Origin: Adiantum capillus-veneris
Taxonomy: Eukaryota; Streptophyta; Polypodiopsida; Polypodiales; Pteridaceae
Length of the DNA stretch: 64,000 bases
Direction: 5' to 3'
Assembly: GCA_014529385.2 (NCBI GenBank)
Contig: CM043951.1
Span: forward strand, 108,972,469 to 109,036,468
Under the pieces are notes generated by a model. That model was not told where the DNA came from and searched no databases. It was given only the letters and a program-made list of their open reading frames with translations. A program made the position numbers and the translations under genes. Within the stretch, counting starts at the first letter, position 1. Every line of letters begins with the position of its first letter. This document shows positions 1 to 8,300 of the stretch, one piece after another.

Positions 1-420
1 CACTAGAGTGCTTCATGGTGCTTGAAAGTGCCACAAAGTACTTTAGAGTGCTTCAGAGTGCTTTCTAAACTCTAAAATGCTTTGGAGTGTTGCAGAGTGC
101 CATAAAGTGCCTCAAAATGCTCTTAAATAGCACTGAAGTGCTTTCAAAGAGTCCTTAAAGTGCACTTTAGAGTTCTTTCAAGTGCTCAAAAGTGCCTTAA
201 AGTGTTGCATAGTGCTTCAAAGTGTTTCAAAGCGCTTCAAAGTACTTTAGAGTGCTTCAGAGTGCTTGAAAGTGCCACAGAGTGCCTCAAAGTGCTTTGA
301 AGTGCCACAAAGTTCTTGAAAATAAAGAGGAAGTGCTACCAAGTAGTTTAGAGTGCTTCCAAAGTGCACCAATCTAGTTCAAGTGCACCAAAGTGCTGGT
401 AAAGTGCTTCAGTGTGCTAT
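1..420. repeat. Degenerate AAGTGCTT minisatellite, 3' flank of the host gene
   Basis: The block is a run of 9-11 bp units built on AAGTGCTT, such as CAAAGTGCTT, CAGAGTGCTT and GAAAGTGCCA, nearly all in one orientation. The same unit fills the large intron at 1633-2779, so the repeat lies on both sides of the last exons of the minus-strand gene. The array runs off the left edge of the window. Confidence 0.85.
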
Positions 421-754
421 CAAGTGCCACAAAAATGTTTACATCTGGAGGTTCCAATCCTTTGCACTTATCATTCACACAAGCAAGCACATTGTTGAAG
501 TCTACAATTACTGCCAGATCTCTATGGGCTGGGAAGCGAGACATTGGTTCGTAGCAAGGAAGCTAGCGATCAATGTGCTCTACCTCATAAGTGGGCGGTG
601 GGGGTTTTGAGCCAACCACACGAGTTTTAACTACAGAGCACAAATAGAGAGGAACTAAGAAAGAATACTTAAATTTATATTGCAAGGGAAAAAGATACAA
701 AGTTGCAATCTAAAAAAGATAGCATGAAAAAAAAAGATACAAAGCTTCAAGAAG
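421..754. other. Gene-free 3' flank
   Basis: This is the sequence just beyond the stop codon (755-757) of the minus-strand gene, so it probably holds its 3' untranslated region. A run of A-rich sequence occurs near 715-740. I saw no clear polyadenylation signal, and the small plus-strand ORFs here show no recognisable protein. Confidence 0.4.
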
Positions 755-942
755 CTAAAGCTTCTTGCATGCTCTGGTTTTTGGGGGGGGTATGCCAATA
801 CTCTTTTTGGGGTCGTAGGACAGCTTGTCCTCCATTTGGTTTTTTCTCTTCTTCAGCATCTCCACCGCTACAAATTGCAAGGTTGATTCCATTTCAGGAT
901 CCTCTACCTTGGCTACACTATCCTCTTTATAGGCATCAGTAC

Positions 943-1025
943 CTAGGCAGCATATTGTGACCACAATGAACACGGTGACCATGATTCAGACATGGGAGGA
1001 GACAGATATACAAAACTGACATTAC
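943..1025 (-). other. Short intron (83 bp)
   Basis: The donor AAG|GTAATG at 1026/1025 and the acceptor CTGCCTAG at 944-943 keep the frame in phase 1. Without splicing, the frame from the upstream exon would continue into the intron and miss the downstream frame ending at 755. Confidence 0.5.
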
Positions 1026-1196
1026 CTTGGTTGCTTGCGGGCGGAGTTGTCTCCTTCAGAATGTCTCGGTCACCACCCTCAACAGTTTTCCCACCTTCAA
1101 AGTTCTTGTACTTCAGCAGCATGGCATCAAGGTTAAAGACCTCGTCCACATCGTGCATGGACGATGTGGAAGCTTCTTTCTTAGCCACTGGCTCAA

Positions 1197-1268
1197 CTGA
1201 ACCAACACACACAATTAGTCTCCACAACAGAGTAGCAGTAGTTTTGTTGTATAAAATGACCAACCTAC
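1197..1268 (-). other. Short intron (72 bp), frame-neutral
   Basis: The donor GAAG|GTAGGT and the acceptor GGTTCAG keep phase 1. The interval is exactly 24 codons with no stop, so retention would also leave an open frame. Splicing is therefore likely but not proven. Confidence 0.45.
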
Positions 1269-1632
1269 CTTCAAGCTCCTCATAAGAATTCCCAAGTGCC
1301 CAGCATCTTGCTATATGGGGTATCTCCCATTTACAGTTTGGTACAACACACTTGGGATCAGCCGCGCTGACCACTGAAAAGCAGAACGGATGGTATCTGT
1401 GGACACATGGCAGTTGAAAGACACCGGTCGCATATTTTTCCCACAGTTCTTGACCACAGGCCACACAATTTCCAGACAATAAAATAGTATCCACACTAAA
1501 TTTAGACTTGGAAGGTGGAGTGAGCACAAGAAGGGCCCTGCCCTCTCTTTTCATGAACTTGCTGGACCCCTTCATGAAGGAGGCCTGCCTTCTGAAGTCA
1601 CCAAGATCCTTGTCCATTTCTTGAACTATTTT

Positions 1633-2779
1633 CTGTACAAAATTAAAAGCAAAGGAAGATTATCGTGCAACCAACCATAATGGGGGACATGCAAGCCCTA
1701 GCAGCAGGCACTTGGAAGCACTTTAGAGCACTTGCTAGAACATTCAAGTACTTGTAGACACTTACAAGTGCTGCAAGTGCTCTATCTGTCCACTTGGAGC
1801 ACTTTGAAAGGCACTTGCTAGCACTTGGAAGCTCTTTTTAGCACTTTGAATCACTTTCACCCACCTGCAAATGCTTGCAGGGTCTTAAAAGTGCTTTAAA
1901 GTGCTTGAAAGTGCCTCAAAGTGCTCTAAATAGATTGCAGAATAAACTTTTAAGCACTTTGAGAGCATTTTGATGCAAATTTAAGCACTTTGAAGCACCT
2001 TCAAGCACTTGCAGAACTTTGCAAGTGGTTGAAAGTGCTTTAAAGTGCTTCAATATCCATGTAGGTGGTTCAAAGTCCTTGCAAGTGCATAAAAGTTAAG
2101 CACTTCTTAGCACTTGCTGGCATTTGTAGGTGTTTAAAAGTGCTTGGAGGTGCTTCCAGGTGCTCAATCTGTCCACTTGCAGCACTTTGAAAGGCACTTG
2201 CTAGCACTTGGAATCTCTTTTTAGCACTTTGAAGCACTTTCATCTACCTGAAAACTCCTGCAAGTGCTTGCAGGGTCTTAAAATTACTTCAAAGTGCTTT
2301 GAAGTGGTTAAAAGTGCTCTGAAGTGATTGCAGAAAGCAGTTTTAATCACATTGAAAGCATTTAGAAGCAATTTTCACCACTTTGAATCTTCTTCAAGCA
2401 CTTGCAAGAGTTTTCAAATGGTTGAAAGTGCTTCAAAGTGCTTTAATGTGCCAAATGGTGGTTCAAAGTGCTTGCAAGTGCATAAAAGTTAGGCACTTTT
2501 TAGCACTTGCAGGCATTTTTAGGTGTTTTAAAGTGCTTGGAGGTGGTTAAGGTGTTTGCAAGTGCTAAATAGTCAAGCATATTTTAGCACTTGCAAGCAC
2601 TTTTAACCACTTTTATGCACCTGCAAGCACTTGCAGGTATTTCGAGATGTTTGCATGTGCTTAAAAGAGCTTGTAGGTGGCTGAAAGTGCTTGCAAATGC
2701 TTAAAAGGTCAGCACTCTCAACCACTTTTAGCACTTTCTAGCACTTTATACACTTAAAAGACAGAGAAGACTGGAGTAC
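1633..2779 (-). repeat. Intron filled with bidirectional AAGTGCTT/AAGCACTT minisatellite
   Basis: Short units occur in alternating blocks of both orientations: AAGCACTT-type near 1705-1860 and 1950-2010, AAGTGCTT-type near 1885-1930 and 2025-2060. A higher-order unit of about 383 bp is visible: the segment starting at 1786 recurs from 2169 in the same order. The intron runs from CAG|GTACTC at 2780/2779 to TTTTGTACAG at 1633 and is about ten times longer than the other two visible introns. Confidence 0.75.
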
Positions 2780-3779
2780 CTGCATGGCTGACACCTCCCC
2801 CTTCATCCTTGGAGCATCATTGGATCCAAAGGACTTGGAGAGTACCCTTGTAAGGGCTCCGATTTCAACCTCCTTTTTGGCAATCGCGACTGCGTTTTCT
2901 GTTGGAGATGCTTTCAGTTTCTCCATCTCCACTCTGAGGCTCTCTCGCTCTACAGTGATGGGTGCACAAGCTGAGGAGGTAAATTTGTTGCGCAACCATA
3001 AGTTCCGCTTTGCATCCAGGACTATCTTTACACACTTCACCTTCTCTTCTGCCTTCACTACCTGCTGCTCAAGGTCACCAGCAAGATTATCCACCCATGC
3101 TGTGTAGAGGGGCTGAGAGGCTGTCCACATGTAATGTAGAGGGTGGTTGGACACCGCAACACCATCCACAACATTCTCTATCAGTCCTTCAGGGGCTTCT
3201 CTTACGCCGTAATCGGACATGAACTTCTGTATTTTTCGATTGATCCTCCCTTTCTGGCTCTTGACATTCTCTAATACTTGATCCCCTACCAAAGCCCATG
3301 CAATCTTATGGCTTTCGGGGTCTTCTTTGGCAACATCGTAGTATTCATATGCAAACCCCCTCGCAAACCTCGTCATGAACTCACCGTTGGAGGGGGCAGC
3401 CTGGTAGACCTTCTAATACAGAAGCCTGCATGCATCATAAAGGTGGTCATGCACCTGGTGGAGGAAGATCTTAATCTTCTTCTTTTCTGGCACCTTGAAC
3501 ACTGTTGACCACTGTTCAGGTGGCAGGTCCTTGTCTGTTAAATCCTTGGGCACCTTGCCCTGCATGCTCAGTCCATATTCCTCATGCAACTGCAATGTAG
3601 GATAGCAAAACCTGGAAAGTACCGGATACTCCACCGATGCTACAAGCAAAGCCATGGAGAGAAATGATTTGCAACCAATGCTGAAAAGAAGGATTTTTTG
3701 CCATGCATTGCCATGAGGAGCATAGACGTGACCAAAACGCAATGTAGAACTCGCCTTTCCGAGCATATTTTTCAACCAA

Positions 3780-4079
3780 TGTTAACCCTCACGGCACACG
3801 GACACCCTATCGCCTACGATGGACGTGTATTATGTATTTGGTAGAGTCGGGTACCGGGCTTGTCGGACCAATAGGGAAAGGTAGAGTGATCGCCGATGAG
3901 AGGCGCACTTTAACTTGGACATTCAAGGGATTAGTTGGTTAAGCATGGGCGCCCAAGTGTGAATGGGGTGAGCTCCTATAAAAGCCAACTAAACCTAATT
4001 TTTACTCATTCTCTCATTTGTGCAATTGAAGAGTGCTCTTGCTCCATCTCCATCTCCATCTTCTTCTTCTTCACCTCCT

Positions 4080-4110
<31 letters not shown>

Positions 4111-4360
4111 GAGAGTGTGTGTGCGATCGAGCATTACGAAGGCATGACGGCGGCGAAGCGGTTGAGCGCGGCACGACTGCAGCTTCTTCTTCATCGCGGC
4201 GAGGAATCCACCACGAAGGCGAGCGTAGAGCGGTGAGTGACACACCCTTTGTTCTCTTGAGCTTGCTAGTTTAGGCTTGTTGTGTGCTTGGAGCCGTTTG
4301 TGGCTCGCACACGGTGTATTGGCAAGTCCCTTGCTTCGACAGTGCGGCACGGAGCGCACA
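3780..4360 (+). repeat. 5' LTR of the Gag-protease element
   Basis: The LTR is 581 bp with TG...CA ends. A TATA box TATAAAAG lies at 3977-3984, so transcription probably starts near 4010. A (TG)n(AG)n tract at about 4081-4110 is 2 bp shorter than in the 3' copy. Short ORFs on both strands inside it are repeat-derived and are not called. Confidence 0.93.
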
Positions 4361-4364
4361 TTTT

Positions 4365-4383
4365 TGGCGCCGTTGCCGGGGAT
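4365..4383 (+). promoter_or_regulatory. Primer-binding site, tRNA-Asp type
   Basis: TGGCGCCGTTGCCGGGGAT starts four bases after the LTR and is complementary to the 3' end of plant tRNA-Asp, as in several plant Gypsy lineages (Athila/Tat type). The match breaks after 19 bases. Confidence 0.85.
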
Positions 4384-5388
4384 ATGCGATACACTAAGCT
4401 CGGTTAGCACTTTACGCTTCCTCGTGGTGCAATTTCTATCATAGGAAAGGCAGGGAAGGAGTGTGTGGAGATTTCTGTTTTTTGCGTTTTCTGCATTTTC
4501 TGTCAAGTTTCAATTTCTGTTATTGTCTGCGTTTTTTTAATTTCTGCAATTTCTGCATTTTCAAGTTCGGCGTTTTCAATTTCTGCGTTTTCAATTTCTG
4601 CAATTTTCTGCATTTTTGCGTTTTTTCAATTTTCTGCATTTCTGCAATTTCAATTTCTGCGTTTTCAAGTTCTGCATCTTCAATTTCTGCAATTTCAATT
4701 TCTGCAATTTCAATTTCTGCAATTTCAATTTCTGCGTTTTCTGCCATTAAAAAATATATATATTTTTTATTTTATTTTTGAAAAAAAAAATTTGAAAAAA
4801 AAATTTATTTTTTTTAAAAAAAATTTCTGAAAAAAAAAATTTCTGAAAAATTTCTGAAAAAAATTCGGAAATTAAAAACGCGAGTGAGCGGGCGGCAAAA
4901 TTTTTCAAAAATAAAAAACGTGACTCTTAAAACGGACGGGTTGGTTTGTATAAAAAATAGATCGGGATCGAGATCATTTGCCCTAGCCCAAGCCCAAGCT
5001 CAAGCCTCAGTCCTCAGTCTTATGATATATACTAGACTCACTCTTATATATATACCCTACTCCCTCAAGAGAGAATGAAAGCATGTGGGACAAGTCCTCC
5101 ACTCTCCTCCTTTCTCTTCCCACTTGCACCCTTAGACTTTCTAGTTTGGGCCTAGTTCCCTACTGGAAATTGACAGTTTTAGGGATTCCGAGGGCATAGA
5201 GTGACCAAACGGAGGGCTGTAAAGCACGGCACGACCCTCTGACCGATACGCTCGTTTCGAGCTATCACACGGCCCATTCCACGACACGCTCTAAAACATC
5301 TAGCAAAAAAACAAACAAAAAACACACTAAAAACTAGTCACAAGGCCTCCTAGAGCAGCTTTTTGACACCTTAGGGTATCAAAAGCAC
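4384..5388 (+). other. Leader with pyrimidine-rich TTTCTGC tandem repeats
   Basis: Between about 4465 and 4745 the leader is a run of short TTTCTGCAATTTCAA-like units. A poly-A/poly-T rich stretch (4745-4870) follows, and then ordinary sequence up to the Gag start. ORFs across the repeat have only low-complexity translations. Packaging or translation-control signals would be expected in this region, but none can be assigned from sequence. Confidence 0.6.
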
Positions 5389-8300
5389 ATGCACTTACGC
5401 TCTGGGCGGGTGCTAGAACACGAGCATATTGAGGGTGCCTCTGTTCATACGGACACCCATTACCCATCCACGATAAGCTCTAGACCCTCAGCGGGGACAC
5501 AAGGTAGCACCACCCAAGACCCTAAAATAGCCGCTAGTGATTCCTCCTCCGACTCAGAAATCATGGAAGCATACCCTACCCAAAACACTGAGAGAGAAGG
5601 CCATGCACCTCCCGAAGCTCCACAGCCTAGTACTAGTATGTTTAGCCGTTTCATGGAAACATTAGGTAGAGCTACTCGCTCGGAACCTGATGCAAATGAA
5701 GCACACGAAGGGGGTGGGAAAGTGGACTCTCCTTTCACATCGCACGTGGACCCCACACCCCCAAAGAGTGTCCATGTGGATATCCTGCCAACTTCTTACC
5801 AAGAAGGCCCTGTTGAGCTGCCTCCTTCAGAAGTTCCCTCTAGAGTACCGTTGGTGACAAGTAAAACCACGGGGAGCAACATTGCTTCTACCTCACAAGA
5901 AACCGTTAACACGTCGACTCTAGAAGGATTGTTCATTAATGATCATTGGACATACGACCTCCACACTGAGGTGTTGACGGATCTACACTCTGGCCACGCC
6001 TACCATGTAGGATGGATAGAGATTGTACAATCCACCTCTAGTGCCACGAGCATCGAAGATCAACAGAAAATGATCTGTAATGTTATCCATGGCATTATTC
6101 AATCAGAAAGGCAAAACCGAGGGGTAAATATACTCTCAACTGGCCCCATGAGATTTCTGGATACGAGCAAGGCTCAACAGCCTACTCTATCACAAATGGA
6201 GACTCCTCTAATGAGCCCCATGGACCCATCTTACGTCATTTCACCTGGGGTCTCTATGCAATCTGAGCCTCCGAGCGAAAACTTTAGCTTCCCTAACTTG
6301 GCTCAACCCTCTATTAAGGAAAACCCAGTGCTCCCTCCAGGGATAAGCCTGACAGAGAATGTACCGATGACATCTACGGTTAGCGCAGTGCCACTACCTA
6401 GTGTCGTAGTACCTAATATGGGGCCTCGACCGTATGTGCCTCTAGCCCCTTATGCACACATGGCCCCCACACCTCCAATAGTACCACTTGCTTATGCTCC
6501 TCGAGTGCCGCTCCCTAGCTCTTATCCGAGTGGACCTATGCCTGGTTATGTTCCATATCCTGCATCATCCACACATATGCCAAGACCGGTACCCGTCCCT
6601 CTCCCACATATGATTCCAAGAGTACCTCCACCGGCCCTGCCTCCTCACATAGGTGACTTGGCAGCGTTTGCTCAAACCATAGGTCGATCTATCGCGGAAA
6701 ATATGCGTCATGCATCTGATAGAGAGCCTAGAAGTAAGGCAGTACAAATTGCCAAACTCACGCAAAAATTCAATGGGGACGAAGATGCTAGGAAACACAT
6801 TGAAGTGTTTGAACAAGTATGTGATTCCTTAGGGGAACGCAACGAACTACATAAGTGCAATGCCTTAAGCTTGACCTTAAGTGGGAAGGCTGGAGATTGG
6901 TATAGAACCCTAAGGGTGGACGAGAAAACAATCTACCCTACCCTTCGAAGGTTGTTTCTAAAGGAGTACATACGAGAAGGTGTGCTTTGGGGTGTAGCAT
7001 CTCAGCTACAGAAGGCCGAACGTAAGGAAGGAGAGTCAGTAAGGGACTTCATTAGTCGTCTAAAGCACTTAAACTCTCGCTGCCATGTAAATGAGCGCTT
7101 CAACAATAACCAATTGCTTGATCGATTCATTCGAGGGTTGAGGAATGAAGGAATCTATAATGGACTAGTGATTAGAGGTATCACAACCTGGGAAGATGTC
7201 ACAGCCAATGCAATCCAATTAGAGGACAACTTGATGATAGCAGGCATGAGGGTGTCTACTGACACGAGATCCACTAGCTCACAAGCCATTGAGTATGAAC
7301 CCATGACTGCAAAGCCCATTGCCAATGAGCCAAAGGTATTTGAGACATTCTTGACAGACCTCACCAAGGCAATCCAAGAGTCTCTTAAGGATAATCGACC
7401 CCCTCAAAATAGTCACATATATCCAAGAAGGGAGCAACAATGGTGTTCCATTTGCTTAGGTCCACATAGCACTAGTGAGTGCCCTACATTTAGAGTAAAA
7501 TTTAATGGAACTTGCAACGCATGTGGTAGGTATGGTCACCAAGCTAAGGATTGTTTAATGATCAAACGTATGATGGCAAATAGACCACCTGTAGCCTGGA
7601 AGGATGCACCTCGAGCTCCTGTATTGATGCCTACTCCACCTGTTGAGCAACTACCGCAACACATGGTCCCTAGATCTCAAAATGTTGTACAAGCTACACC
7701 GCTACCACCTCCTGTGCTAGGACCGCAGCCCCCGCATCCAAGAGTCGCCCCTATGAACCAAGTGGGTTGCGAGCCATCAAATGCTTATGCAGATGGCTGT
7801 GAGGAGGAAATAGACACTAGTATTGCCTACGGACTTGATACATTGGAAGAGTGTCCTATATACTACATGGAAGATTGCTGGGGGCAAGTCAAGCCGGTTT
7901 ATCAAGCTGCTGCTCTCGCATCCAGAGGTCAAAATATCAACACCCAGGCTAGGAGGCCACCTCTTCAATGCTACGAGTGTGGTGGACCACATCGAGCAGC
8001 GGAGTGCCCTATTAGGCTGCAAAAGAATGCTGCACAGATGCAAATGAATCAAGGGAGCACGTCTGCAATGCCAATACTCACATGTAATCATTGTGGCATA
8101 GATCACTTGATTGCCCAATGCCCCTATAACCCAAATGCGCCTAAAATCACACCCCTGAATTTGGTCGAAATTGCTAGTGTGACATCGCCAATACCACCCG
8201 TCGCACCCGCTTATGCGATTACACGGTCCATGCTTCAAGGGCCAGGACATATCCTCGAAGAGAGAGATACCGCGTCAGTTATCCAAGCAAAGAAAAAGAA

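Larger units (their letters stand above)
755..3779 (-). pseudogene. Host gene 3' half, RING-like C-terminal region, disrupted by LTR element and a nonsense codon
   Basis: I do not recognise the family. The frame reads from the element junction at 3779 to a TAG at 3413-3415 and continues in the same frame to 2780. It is then spliced to 1632-1269, 1196-1026 and 942-755, ending at TAG 755-757. The donors CAG|GTACTC, AAG|GTAGGT and AAG|GTAATG and the acceptors TACAG, TTCAG and CCTAG give matching phases 0, 1 and 1, which is the main evidence for a real gene. The protein has a charged, probably coiled-coil stretch encoded near 2850-3130. A RING-like cysteine/histidine cluster follows, encoded near 1350-1480: CVAC, then 16 residues, CxHx2Hx2C, then 10 residues, Cx4C. 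A ubiquitin-ligase role is only a guess, because the last pair is Cx4C rather than Cx2C. The 5' half should lie right of 12783 but no clear exon was found there. The LTR insertion and the TAG both suggest this allele is broken. Confidence 0.62.

Noticed and set aside
3413-3415. TAG removed by U-to-C RNA editing, as in fern organelles
   Set aside because: The locus is nuclear (introns, LTR elements), where such editing is not established.
3995-4506. ORFs inside the 581-bp LTR on either strand, repeated at 12356-12893
   Set aside because: They span simple repeats and LTR control sequence, and recur only because the LTR is duplicated.
4461-4830. Phe/Ser-rich ORFs in the leader
   Set aside because: They are translations of short TTTCTGC-type repeats and poly-T; overlapping frames look alike.
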